Shown here piece after piece: positions 20,459 through 29,475 of a stretch of 64,000 nucleotides of DNA. The notes beneath the pieces are model-generated. The model was given only the letters and a program-made list of their open reading frames with translations. It was not told the DNA's origin and did no database searches. Every line of letters starts with the position of its first letter. Position 1 is the stretch's first letter. Source of the DNA: Candidatus Hydrothermus pacificus (GTDB taxonomy: Bacteria; Hydrothermota; Hydrothermia; Hydrothermales; Hydrothermaceae); the NCBI GenBank assembly GCA_002011615.1, contig MTOH01000016.1:1267-65266 (forward strand), in the 5' to 3' direction. A program made the position numbers and the translations under genes.

Positions 20459-21919
20459 CTAAATTGTCCCTTCAGGGTAAGCAGTTTTACCAGGGACAAA
20501 TCCCCTTAATTCTTTTAAAGCCCTTTTAATTCTGAATATTACCTCATCCTTTCCAAGTACATCCATAATATCAAAAAGTCCGGGACCAACTGTTTTACCC
20601 GTAAGAACCAGTCTCAAAGGATGAATAATAAATGCCGCCTTAACATTATTCTGTTTCGCCTTCTCTCTTACCACACGTTCTGCACTCTCTTTATCAAAAT
20701 CCTTCAAGGATATTATCTCACTTAAAATCTCTTCAAGTATCTCAAACACTCTCGGGTCAACAAAATGCTTATCAAGCCCTTTTCTCTCATACCTGTAATT
20801 CCTTGTAAAAAAGTAATTTGAGAATTCGGGAAGCTCTCTTAAGGTTTTAACCCTTGTTTTAAAAAGAGGGACTATTTTCCTTAAAACATCAATGTGTTCT
20901 TCAACCTTAAACCAGTCTGTCTTTTCATAAAAAGGAAGTATTTTTTCTAAAAGTTCTTCATCATTTAACTTTTTTATATATTCTGAATTCATCCATAAAA
21001 GTTTATTTATATCAAAAACGCAAGCCCTCTTATTCACATTCTTAATATCAAATACTTTTATCATTTCCTCTTTTGATATAATTTCCCTGTTATCACCTGG
21101 TGACCATCCAAGGAGAGCAAGAAAGTTGAAAATAGCTTCCGGTAAAAAGCCTTCTTCTCTGAACTGTGTCACAGAAGTTGCACCATGCCTTTTTGAAAGT
21201 CTTTTTTTATCAGGGCCAAGAATCATGGGAAGGTGTGCAAATTCTGGAGGTTCCCACCCAAAAGCTCTGTAAAGCAATATCTGTTTTGGAGTATTTGCAA
21301 TATGGTCGTCACCTCTTATCACATGGGTTATCTCCATAAAATGGTCGTCTATCACAACAGCCGTCTGGTATGTTGGGAACCCATTCTGTTTTAAAAGGAC
21401 AAAATCCTCTACTTCAGAGTTGTCAAATTCTATTTCTCCGTGTATTAAATCATTAAATACTGTTTTTCCTTCAGGAACTTTAAACCTTATAGCCTTTGGT
21501 CTTTTCTCTCTCTCAAAAGCTTCAATCTCCTCTTTACTCCTCTTAAGACAGGTTCGGGGATATTTAAAGGGTTTTTTAAGTGTTCTGGCTATCTCTTTAT
21601 GCTCCTGAATTTCTTCTTCTGTGCAGTAGCAGTAATATGCTTTTCCCTCTTCAAGAAGTTTCATGGCATGTTCCTGATATACCCCAAGCCTTTTTGACTG
21701 AAAAACAATATCTTCATCCCACTCAAGCCCGAGCCATCTCAAACCTTCGGTAATGACATCTATCCATTCCTTTTTAGACCTCTCAACATCAGTATCTTCT
21801 ATCCTTAAAAGAAACCTGCCTCCTTTGTTTCTTGCAAATAAATAGTTATAAAGGGCAGTTCTTATACCCCCAACATGTAAGGCACCTGTAGGAGAAGGGG
21901 CAAACCTAACTCTTACCAT
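20459..21919 (-). CDS. gltX: glutamyl-tRNA synthetase
   Basis: [29 protein letters not shown] region; [18 protein letters not shown]-type. Confidence 0.97.
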   Translation of the reverse strand: MVRVRFAPSPTGALHVGGIRTALYNYLFARNKGGRFLLRIEDTDVERSKKEWIDVITEGLRWLGLEWDEDIVFQSKRLGVYQEHAMKLLEEGKAYYCYCTEEEIQEHKEIARTLKKPFKYPRTCLKRSKEEIEAFEREKRPKAIRFKVPEGKTVFNDLIHGEIEFDNSEVEDFVLLKQNGFPTYQTAVVIDDHFMEITHVIRGDDHIANTPKQILLYRAFGWEPPEFAHLPMILGPDKKRLSKRHGATSVTQFREEGFLPEAIFNFLALLGWSPGDNREIISKEEMIKVFDIKNVNKRACVFDINKLLWMNSEYIKKLNDEELLEKILPFYEKTDWFKVEEHIDVLRKIVPLFKTRVKTLRELPEFSNYFFTRNYRYERKGLDKHFVDPRVFEILEEILSEIISLKDFDKESAERVVREKAKQNNVKAAFIIHPLRLVLTGKTVGPGLFDIMDVLGKDEVIFRIKRALKELRGFVPGKTAYPEGTI

Positions 21920-22452
21920 TTCACATTTATCTCAAGAAAAGGGCTTCCTTTAAGAGGAGAAGAAACTATTGAAACTTCTGTTTTTAACCCTGCTGTATTA
22001 AAAATCTCTTCTAAGAAACCTCTTATCTTTTCTTCCACAAATTCGTTGGTTTTATCCATATTCTCAAATTTCACATTAATCTCATTTTCAGAAAGCCTTT
22101 TAGTCAAATATCTGCAACCTCCGTAAAAACTATCGCCTATAAGAAAATCCTTTGAAATAATCCATTGAACATCCTTTATTCTTTTTGCAACCCTCAATTC
22201 TCCTGAGATAAAGAGTTCAGCAGACTTCTTACCAATAAACCTTGCAAATTCCCTGCCTTTTTCAAAACAAACCAGTTTCATAATTTCCATATACATTTCA
22301 AAGGGAAAAAGTTCCTCATCCTTTAAAGCATTGATATCTGTAATCAGGTTTTTATATTCTTCTGGAAGCCTTTCTCTTATATCGGAAAAATCCACCCCTT
22401 CATCTTTTAACACCCTGAATATATACTTAATAGTTCTTCCTTTTGCTTTCAT
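21913..22452 (-). CDS. hypothetical protein (179 aa, possibly DUF2378-like)
   Basis: Intact ORF overlapping gltX start; domain guess is weak. Confidence 0.5.
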   Translation of the reverse strand: MKAKGRTIKYIFRVLKDEGVDFSDIRERLPEEYKNLITDINALKDEELFPFEMYMEIMKLVCFEKGREFARFIGKKSAELFISGELRVAKRIKDVQWIISKDFLIGDSFYGGCRYLTKRLSENEINVKFENMDKTNEFVEEKIRGFLEEIFNTAGLKTEVSIVSSPLKGSPFLEINVKW

Positions 22453-22478
22453 TTTTAAACTTTAATTATAATGTAAAA

Positions 22479-22508
22479 TTGACAGTATTTCAATCAAGGG
22501 CTTATAAT
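22479..22508 (+). promoter_or_regulatory. sigma70-type promoter for the gcvH operon
   Basis: TTGACA (22479-22484), 18-bp spacer, TATAAT (22503-22508). Confidence 0.75.
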
Positions 22509-22563
22509 TTATTTCTTTTAAAACCAGATAAAAGCAAAAAAAACCAAAAAGGAGGTTTTAATA

Positions 22564-22947
22564 ATGCTTGTGCCTGAAGATTTAAAATACACAAAAGAAC
22601 ATGAATGGGCAAAAATAGAGGGTGATATAGCAACCATAGGTATAACTGACTTTGCCCAGAGTGAGCTATCAGACATTGTATATGTTGAACTGCCAGCTGT
22701 AGGTTCTGCTGTAGAATATATGGAACCATTCGGAAGTATTGAAGCAGTAAAAACAGTCGCTGACCTGTATTCCCCCCTATCAGGAGAAATCATGGAAGTT
22801 AACGAAGAGCTGGAAAACAATCCAAGTGCGATTAACGAAGACCCTTATGGACAGGGATGGATTGTTAAAATAAGAATAACCAATCCTGAAGAAATTGGAA
22901 AACTCCTATCACCAGAAGATTATAGAAAACTTATAGGGGCTGAGTAA
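22564..22947 (+). CDS. gcvH: glycine cleavage system H protein
   Basis: YTKEHEWAKIEGDIATIGITDFAQSELSDIVYVELP; GSIEAVKTVADLYSPLSG lipoyl site. Confidence 0.97.
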   Translation: MLVPEDLKYTKEHEWAKIEGDIATIGITDFAQSELSDIVYVELPAVGSAVEYMEPFGSIEAVKTVADLYSPLSGEIMEVNEELENNPSAINEDPYGQGWIVKIRITNPEEIGKLLSPEDYRKLIGAE

Positions 22948-22948
22948 A

Positions 22949-24280
22949 ATGGAGTATTTGCCCAAGAACGAAGAGGAAAGGGAAGAAATATACAAATTTC
23001 TCGGGATCAAGAAATTTGAAGACCTTTTGACTTCTCTTCCTCAGGAAAAAATTCTCAAAGAACCTCTTAAAATCCCTGAAGGGAAGAGTGAAATAGAAGT
23101 AAGAGAAATCGTAGAGGGGCTTGCTCGTTCAAACAAATGGGACCTTATAAACTTTGCGGGTGGTGGCGCCTATGACCATTTTATCCCCTCAATAGTAAAC
23201 TATGTAATCTCAAGACCTGAATTCTACACTGCTTACACTCCCTATCAGGCAGAAGTTTCTCGGGGCACACTTCAGGCAATGTTTGAATACCAGACCCTTA
23301 TATGTGAATTAACAGGAATGGAAGTTGCGAACAGCTCTATGTACGAAGGTGGTAGTGCACTTGCAGAAGCCATCCTGATGGCCTGCAGAATAAAGAAAAA
23401 ATACAAAATACTAATCCCTGCAAATCTAAATCCTCTTTACAAAAGAGTGGTGCAAACCTATATCTCCCATGTGGTGGAGCTCAAGGAAATCCCCTATGAC
23501 AAAGCAGGCAAGATAAGATACGAAGAATTGGAGAAGGAGATAGACGAAAAAACAGCAGGAGTAGTATTACAGCACCCCAACTTCTTTGGTATTCTTGAAG
23601 AGCCGGAAAAACTTCAGAAAATTAAGGAGAAAACAGATATAATTTCTATAATGGTTTTTGACCCTACATCTCTTGGAATTTTAAAACCTCCTGGTGAATA
23701 CAATGCGGACATTGCAGTTGCAGAGGGCCAGAGTCTGGGTTTACCCATGGGTTTTGGAGGTCCCTACCTGGGAATATTCACATGCAGAGAAAAATTTGTC
23801 AGAATGATGCCAGGAAGAATTTCCGGTGAAACCGTTGATGTAGAAGGTAAAAGAGCCTTTGCAATGATTCTTCAAACAAGAGAACAGCATATAAGAAGAG
23901 AAAAAGCAACCAGCAATATTTGCACAAACCAGATGCTATGTGCTCTTGCAGCACTTGTTTATCTTGCCACGCTTGGTAAAAAAGGCATAAAAGAACTCGG
24001 GGAACATATACTCTACAAATCGCACCTTTTTTATGAAATGCTCCTAAAAGAAGGAATTAAATCTCCTTTTAACTCTCCCTTTTTCAAAGAATTCATAGTT
24101 GAACTACCCGTGGATTCAGAAAACTTTGTGGCAAAAATGGTGGACAAGGGCATCCTTGCAGGAGTTCCTCTCAAAAAATTCGGTTTTAACAAAAACTGGC
24201 TTCTAATAGCGGTTACAGAAAAGAGAAAAAAAGAGGAGATGACAGAATATATAAAATCAATGAAGGAGGTGTTGAAGTAA
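22949..24280 (+). CDS. gcvPA: glycine dehydrogenase (decarboxylating) subunit 1
   Basis: FAGGGAYDHFIPSIVNYVISRPEFYTAYTPYQAEVSRGTLQAMFEYQT. Confidence 0.96.
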   Translation: MEYLPKNEEEREEIYKFLGIKKFEDLLTSLPQEKILKEPLKIPEGKSEIEVREIVEGLARSNKWDLINFAGGGAYDHFIPSIVNYVISRPEFYTAYTPYQAEVSRGTLQAMFEYQTLICELTGMEVANSSMYEGGSALAEAILMACRIKKKYKILIPANLNPLYKRVVQTYISHVVELKEIPYDKAGKIRYEELEKEIDEKTAGVVLQHPNFFGILEEPEKLQKIKEKTDIISIMVFDPTSLGILKPPGEYNADIAVAEGQSLGLPMGFGGPYLGIFTCREKFVRMMPGRISGETVDVEGKRAFAMILQTREQHIRREKATSNICTNQMLCALAALVYLATLGKKGIKELGEHILYKSHLFYEMLLKEGIKSPFNSPFFKEFIVELPVDSENFVAKMVDKGILAGVPLKKFGFNKNWLLIAVTEKRKKEEMTEYIKSMKEVLK

Positions 24281-24286
24281 AATAAA

Positions 24287-24775
24287 ATGCTTATTGACAT
24301 TGACATAAAACTTTTTAAGAATGAGAGAGTGGTGCTTTTCACCCTTCAGGAAGTAAGTGACAAAATAGGAATAATTTCGGATATCTTTGACCTTATAAAA
24401 GAAAGGGGGATAAACCTTCTTCTTGTGGACACAATGCCTCTACCCGGCGGCAAAATAGGTTTTAACTTCCTTGTTCAGGATAGTGAAAAACAGGAGATGC
24501 AACAGCTGCTTGAAGAGATAGCGGAAATTCACGAAACCAGATATCTCAAAGAATTCGGGAATGTTGCACTTATCACCTTTCTTGCAGAAAAACTGGCAAG
24601 AAAAAAGGGTATAATGGCCGAAATATTCAACCTGCTTGCTTTTTATGGCATAAAAATTTTTCTCCTGTCAACCTCTCTCCACTCTTTTTCAATAATAATA
24701 TCAAGGGAAAAAACAGACCTTGCACTTAACATTTTAAGAGAGAACCTTAACATATCAAAGGAGGACATGATTTGA
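24287..24775 (+). CDS. tandem ACT-domain-like regulatory protein
   Basis: Two repeats with ACT-type pattern (VSDKIGIISDIFDLIKERGINLLLVDT; LARKKGIMAEIFNLLAFYGIKIFLLSTS). Confidence 0.6.
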   Translation: MLIDIDIKLFKNERVVLFTLQEVSDKIGIISDIFDLIKERGINLLLVDTMPLPGGKIGFNFLVQDSEKQEMQQLLEEIAEIHETRYLKEFGNVALITFLAEKLARKKGIMAEIFNLLAFYGIKIFLLSTSLHSFSIIISREKTDLALNILRENLNISKEDMI

Positions 24776-25113
24776 CTCTTAAAAAATTTTTAAAGAGTAA
24801 AATTCATGGAGCAAGAGTTACAGGAACAAATCTCAACTATGAAGGCAGTATAAGTCTGCCCCCTTCTCTTTTAAAAGAAGCGGATATAAAACCTTATGAA
24901 TTTGTTATGGTCGTGAATAAAAATAACGGCATCAGGTTTGAAACTTACGCAATTAAAGGAAAAGAGGGTAAGGTGGAACTGAATGGTGGTACAGCAAGAC
25001 TCGGGCATCCTGGAGACGAACTGCTAATCTTTTCTTTTGTTCTCTCTGATAAAGAGGTAAAACCTGATATAATTGTTGTTGATGAAAACAACAGAATAAA
25101 ACAGAAAAAATGA
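24772..25113 (+). CDS. panD: aspartate 1-decarboxylase
   Basis: LKSKIHGARVTGTNLNYEGSISLPPSLLKEADI (G-S self-cleavage site), LNGGTARLGHPGDELLIFSF. Confidence 0.88.
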   Translation: MTLKKFLKSKIHGARVTGTNLNYEGSISLPPSLLKEADIKPYEFVMVVNKNNGIRFETYAIKGKEGKVELNGGTARLGHPGDELLIFSFVLSDKEVKPDIIVVDENNRIKQKK

Positions 25114-26051
25114 TCGGGATAATTCTGGCGGGTGGCAAAAGTAAAAGATTCAATTCAGAAAAGAGTAAGGTTTTACACGAGCTTCTTGGTAAACCTGTTC
25201 TATCCTACAGTATAGACACCTTAAAAAGTCTCGGAATAGAAGATGTATACATAGTGGTAGGAGGAAAATCCAAAGATGAGATTATGAGCAGATTTCAAAA
25301 AGAGGTAAAGGTGGTTGACCAGAAAATTCCTCTGGGTACAGGAGATGCTGTAAAAAAAGTTCTTGAAAAAATAAAAGATATAAAAGGCGAAGATGTGCTT
25401 ATCCTCCCGGGCGATGCTCCTCTTTTAAAGGCTGAGACTCTAAAAAAATTTATTGAATTCCATCTGCAGGAAAAACCCGATTGCTCAATTATGACAACGG
25501 TGTTCCAGAATTCAAAAGGCTATGGCAGAATAATAAAAGAAAATTCAAGGGTAATAAAAATTGTGGAGGAGCTGGATGCCAGTGAAGAAGAAAAGAAGAT
25601 AAAAGAAGTCAATGCAGGGGTATACATATTCAAGAGAGAAATCCTTGAAAAAGTAATAAACAGGATAGAGCCAAACAACAAAAAAGGAGAATACTACCTT
25701 ACCGATTGTATCCATATAATAAATTCTCTTAAAGGTAAAATTCTTGCCTTTAAAACCGATGATCACGAAGAGTGCATGGGTATAAATAAAAGAGACGATT
25801 TTGTAAAGGCTTTTAAAGTAATGAAAAAAAGAATAATTGATGAATTCATTGAAAAAGGGGTTACAATCCTGGACCCGGATAACACTTACATAGAATCTGA
25901 AGTTGAAATAGGCAGGGATAGCGTTATATACCCCTTTGTATTTTTAAAGGGTAAGACAAGAATAGGCAAGAATTGTGAGATAGGACCTTTTGTTTATTTA
26001 GAAAATAAAGTTGTTAAAGACGGCGAAAAAATAAGGGGAGGTGAACAATGA
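25110..26051 (+). CDS. GlmU-like nucleotidyltransferase with short left-handed beta-helix tail
   Basis: IILAGGKSKRFNSEKSKVLHELLGKPVL, LPGDAPLLKAET; only a few hexapeptide repeats, 313 aa. Confidence 0.82.
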   Translation: MIGIILAGGKSKRFNSEKSKVLHELLGKPVLSYSIDTLKSLGIEDVYIVVGGKSKDEIMSRFQKEVKVVDQKIPLGTGDAVKKVLEKIKDIKGEDVLILPGDAPLLKAETLKKFIEFHLQEKPDCSIMTTVFQNSKGYGRIIKENSRVIKIVEELDASEEEKKIKEVNAGVYIFKREILEKVINRIEPNNKKGEYYLTDCIHIINSLKGKILAFKTDDHEECMGINKRDDFVKAFKVMKKRIIDEFIEKGVTILDPDNTYIESEVEIGRDSVIYPFVFLKGKTRIGKNCEIGPFVYLENKVVKDGEKIRGGEQ

Positions 26052-26296
26052 TTGTATGGATCATAATAATACTTATAGCAATAGCATTGCAGATTATAAT
26101 GGATTTAATTATGTGGTTTAACCCTTCTTCTTTTATCAATATACAGATAAGAACATATTTTGACCTTGCATTTCTGTTCATAGTTCTTGGCATGCTTTAC
26201 AGAATATTTACTATGCAGAAAAAAGGTGAAAAAGAAAAGCTAAAAACGAGGATTAAGGAACTGGAAGAAAAAATAAAAGAACTTGAGGCTAAATGA
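26048..26296 (+). CDS. small membrane protein with coiled-coil tail
   Basis: Two TM segments then EKEKLKTRIKELEEKIKELEAK; overlaps both neighbours. Confidence 0.65.
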   Translation: MIVWIIIILIAIALQIIMDLIMWFNPSSFINIQIRTYFDLAFLFIVLGMLYRIFTMQKKGEKEKLKTRIKELEEKIKELEAK

Positions 26297-27000
26297 TAAG
26301 AGAGAACAGAGGCAAAGAAGAGCCAAGAAAATTTAAATTTTATCCTGATTATCTTGACCTTCCTGAAGGAAGCTGTCTTTTTGAAATAGGCAATACAAAA
26401 GTCCTTGCAACAGCAACCATTGAACCAAGAGTCCCTGGTTTTTTAAAAGGTCTTGATGAAGGCTGGGTAACTGCTGAATACTTTATGCATCCAAGAGCAA
26501 CCCCTGAAAGAAACATCAAAGATTTAAGAGGTAAAGACGGAAGGTCAATTGAGATAAGCAGGTTAATTTCGAGAAGTTTAAGAGGGGCCTGTAACAGAAA
26601 AAAACTCAAGGAACACACCATTATAATAGACTGTGAAGTTCTGCAGGCTGACGGCGGAACAAGGACTGCATGTATAAATGCGGGTTTTGTTACTCTCTAT
26701 CTTGCAACCAGATATATGATTGAAAACAAACTCATAGACGACGACCCCATAGATAAATTTCTCGGTTCAATAAGTGTGGGAAGAGTGGGAGGAGAAATAT
26801 ACCTTGATTTAAACTATCAGGAAGACTTAAACGCAGAGGTCGATTTAAACATATCCATGCTTGAAGACGGTTCAATAGTGGATATCCAGGGAACAGGAGA
26901 GGGAAGTAACTTCAATATTCAGGAACTCATAAAACTCATAGAAGTTGCAAGAAAAGGAATAAACCTGATAATAGAAGAAGAAAAAAAACTCTTCTTTTAA
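26293..27000 (+). CDS. rph: ribonuclease PH
   Basis: VLATATIEPRVPGFLKG, GWVTAEYFMHPRATPERN, EISRLISRSLRG, DCEVLQADGGTRTACINAGF. Confidence 0.96.
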   Translation: MIRENRGKEEPRKFKFYPDYLDLPEGSCLFEIGNTKVLATATIEPRVPGFLKGLDEGWVTAEYFMHPRATPERNIKDLRGKDGRSIEISRLISRSLRGACNRKKLKEHTIIIDCEVLQADGGTRTACINAGFVTLYLATRYMIENKLIDDDPIDKFLGSISVGRVGGEIYLDLNYQEDLNAEVDLNISMLEDGSIVDIQGTGEGSNFNIQELIKLIEVARKGINLIIEEEKKLFF

Positions 27001-28001
27001 TGCTTAAAACATTTGAAAGAGTCGTCCAGAAAAAATCTGCAGGTGAAAGAATTGATGTCTATCTTGTAAAAAGTGGTATAGGTCTATCAAGGTCACAGGT
27101 TCAACATCTGATTGAAAATCGCAAAGTTAAAGTAAACGGGAAACCTGTTGAAAAAACAGGTTACAGGATAAAAGATGGTGATAAAATTGTTGCAGAATTT
27201 GAACTTGAGGAAAAAAAAGACATATTACCGGAAGACATACCCGTTGACATAATATATGAAGACGAGCACCTTGCGGTTATATATAAACCACCGGGTCTTG
27301 TTGTTCATCCTGCAAGAGGACATTTTACAGGAACTCTTGTAAACGCCCTTGTTTTCAAATATCAGGAACTACCTACAACCTCTGACAGAACAAGACCAGG
27401 AATAATCCACAGATTAGACAAAGACACATCCGGACTACTGCTCATTGCAAAAACAGACAGGTCAATATCAAAACTCGGTGAAATGATGGAAAGAAGAGAA
27501 ATAAAGAGAAAATACAAAGTGTTTGTATGGGGACTTTTACCTTTAAAAAAAGGTGTTATAGAAGCGCCCATAGGTAGAGATATGGTTGACAGGAAAAAAA
27601 GAGCGGTTACCCCTTTTGATTCAAAACCCGCCATCACAGAATACACTGCAATAAAGACCTTTGACACCTTTATTACCTTTTCAGAAGTAAAACTTTTAAC
27701 AGGCAGAACTCACCAGATAAGGGTTCATTTTGAACACATAGGTCATCCCGTAGTCGGTGACCCTGCTTATTCTGGTAGAGAACCCAGAAAAATACTCTCA
27801 ATAATACCCAGTAATTTAAGAAGCACTGCTCAGGAAATTCTTAACATAATTGACAGACAGGCTCTTCATGCATACCACATTTCCTTTAAGCACCCTTTTA
27901 AAAAAGAAAACATGGAATTTGAAATAGAACTTCCAGAGGATATGAAAAATCTTTATGAGTTCTTAGGAAAAAAGTTCAGTAAAAGCACAAAAAAATCTTA
28001 A
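27000..28001 (+). CDS. rluD: 23S rRNA pseudouridine synthase, RluD type
   Basis: S4 domain then PPGLVVHPARGHFTGTLVNAL, GIIHRLDKDTSGLLLIAKT, LTGRTHQIRVHFEHIGHPVVGDP. Confidence 0.94.
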   Translation: MLKTFERVVQKKSAGERIDVYLVKSGIGLSRSQVQHLIENRKVKVNGKPVEKTGYRIKDGDKIVAEFELEEKKDILPEDIPVDIIYEDEHLAVIYKPPGLVVHPARGHFTGTLVNALVFKYQELPTTSDRTRPGIIHRLDKDTSGLLLIAKTDRSISKLGEMMERREIKRKYKVFVWGLLPLKKGVIEAPIGRDMVDRKKRAVTPFDSKPAITEYTAIKTFDTFITFSEVKLLTGRTHQIRVHFEHIGHPVVGDPAYSGREPRKILSIIPSNLRSTAQEILNIIDRQALHAYHISFKHPFKKENMEFEIELPEDMKNLYEFLGKKFSKSTKKS

Positions 28002-28038
28002 AATACAACCCCTTTCTTATTATTCACAATAAAAATTC

Positions 28039-28122
28039 TGCCGGGGGAGGGACTCGAACCCTCACGGGATTTCTCCCAGCGGATTTTAAGTCCGCAGCGT
28101 CTACCGCTTCCGCCACCCCGGC
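28039..28122 (-). tRNA. tRNA-Leu (TAA anticodon), no encoded CCA
   Basis: Reverse complement GCCGGGG...GCGGACTTAAAATCCGC...GGTTCGAGTCC...CCCCGGC; 7-bp acceptor stem, 7-nt loop CTTAAAA, class II length, discriminator A. Confidence 0.95.
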
Positions 28123-28280
28123 AATTTATTAAGTTATAAAATATTAAAGGTAATTAAAAAACTTTTTCAAACCAATATTATTCAGTCCCTGTTACACTCT
28201 GGAAGAGTAGAATAGAGCCAGGAAGCAGAAGCCAGCTACTAACCTGGAATTCAGGGATTCATTTTTCATAAACACAAAAA

Positions 28281-28841
28281 CTACTTCTTTTTTTCTTTCT
28301 TCCTTGTCAGTTCGGTATGGATGTTCCAGATTTCTATATCCTTTGTATATTTTCCCAAAATTTGCTCTCCACTCTCGGTCTGTTCAAAATCCACTTTTTC
28401 ACTTTCAAGCAAAACTTTTCCTATTTGCTTCTCTTCATCCGCAAAGTTTATCACCAGTGCACCTTTTATTTTTTCTCTTATAAATCCGGGGAATGTGCTT
28501 TCATCATCTTTAAGAGATTTAAAATAAATCCATGCCTGAGAAACGCCTTTGCCAAATATTTCATCCTTAGCTCCTTCATGTTTTATCTCCAGAATAATTC
28601 CGTTTTCTTCCTTTTCATCAAATACAATAAAATCTATTTCTCCTCCTTGAGGTCGTATGCTTTCCCCCTTGTATATAATCTCAACATTCGGTTCCCTTAA
28701 ATACTTAAGACCATTTTTCTTAAACCCGATGGCAAGAGCTCTCTGAAATTCCCCCTCTCCCAAGAATTTTCCACCACCCAGTTCTGTAAAAACATCCTTT
28801 ACAATTTCCTTTATTTTGTCCTTCAGTTCTTCAATTCCCAT
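28281..28841 (-). CDS. GxxExxY-like / PD-(D/E)XK nuclease-fold protein
   Basis: GEGEFQRALAIGFKKNGLKYLREPNVEIIYKGE...GGEIDFIVFDEKEENGIILEIKHEG...GALVINFAD. Confidence 0.65.
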   Translation of the reverse strand: MGIEELKDKIKEIVKDVFTELGGGKFLGEGEFQRALAIGFKKNGLKYLREPNVEIIYKGESIRPQGGEIDFIVFDEKEENGIILEIKHEGAKDEIFGKGVSQAWIYFKSLKDDESTFPGFIREKIKGALVINFADEEKQIGKVLLESEKVDFEQTESGEQILGKYTKDIEIWNIHTELTRKKEKKK

Positions 28842-29001
28842 TTTAATCCTCCTTTTGTATCCTCAAATTATAATCATTCTCTAATTATCGCTTCAATTAA
28901 TTTTCTCCTATCTGGATTCGTATAAAAGGTGGCATCGGGATTATCCCATCTCACTTTATCCCTTGAATCCTGTTTGGGTATAAAAATTATAAATTACACC
29001 A

Positions 29002-29124
29002 ATGACAATTTCGGAGATAACGGGGGCATTAAGAAAGTGTCTGGGAGTTTATTGTGTTTATAAATGGGCAAAATGCGCGAGAAATGAAGAAATGAAAAGA
29101 GTTTACGGCGAAAAAGAGAGGTAG
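29002..29124 (+). CDS. short ORF (40 aa), possible remnant
   Basis: MTISEITGALRKCLGVYCVYKWAKCARNEEMKRVYGEKER; below the supplied ORF cutoff. Confidence 0.25.
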   Translation: MTISEITGALRKCLGVYCVYKWAKCARNEEMKRVYGEKER

Positions 29125-29203
29125 GGATTATGGGTTGGAGACAGGGTAAAAAAAAGTCAAAAGTTAAAATTTAAAACTACAATAAAAAATTCTTGCTTTC
29201 TAC

Positions 29204-29368
29204 ATGCATTTATTTCTGGGAATAGTGCTGAAAATAAAAGGGAACTGGGTTCTTGTAGGAAGGCTGAAAGATTACGAGTATATGAATGTGGAAGAAATAG
29301 GCTGGATTCATCTAAAAAACAAAAACCAAAAATCACTTCTCTGGTTTATATGGGTAGATAGATGTTGA
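29204..29368 (+). CDS. short ORF (54 aa), possible remnant
   Basis: MHLFLGIVLKIKGNWVLVGRLKDYEYMNVEEIGWIHLKNKNQKSLLWFIWVDRC; no clear SD. Confidence 0.25.
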   Translation: MHLFLGIVLKIKGNWVLVGRLKDYEYMNVEEIGWIHLKNKNQKSLLWFIWVDRC

Positions 29369-29475
29369 TTGCTTTCTTTCTATGAAAACAAGAATATTGG
29401 AAATTACTCCCTTCAATCTCCACAGAAAATTTCTTTGGTATTTTATTATTATTATTTACGTTTTTAAAAATTAAT

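Noticed and set aside
22453-22563. Glycine riboswitch upstream of gcvH
   Set aside because: Only about 55 nt lie between the predicted promoter and the start codon, too short for a glycine aptamer, and no such motif was seen.
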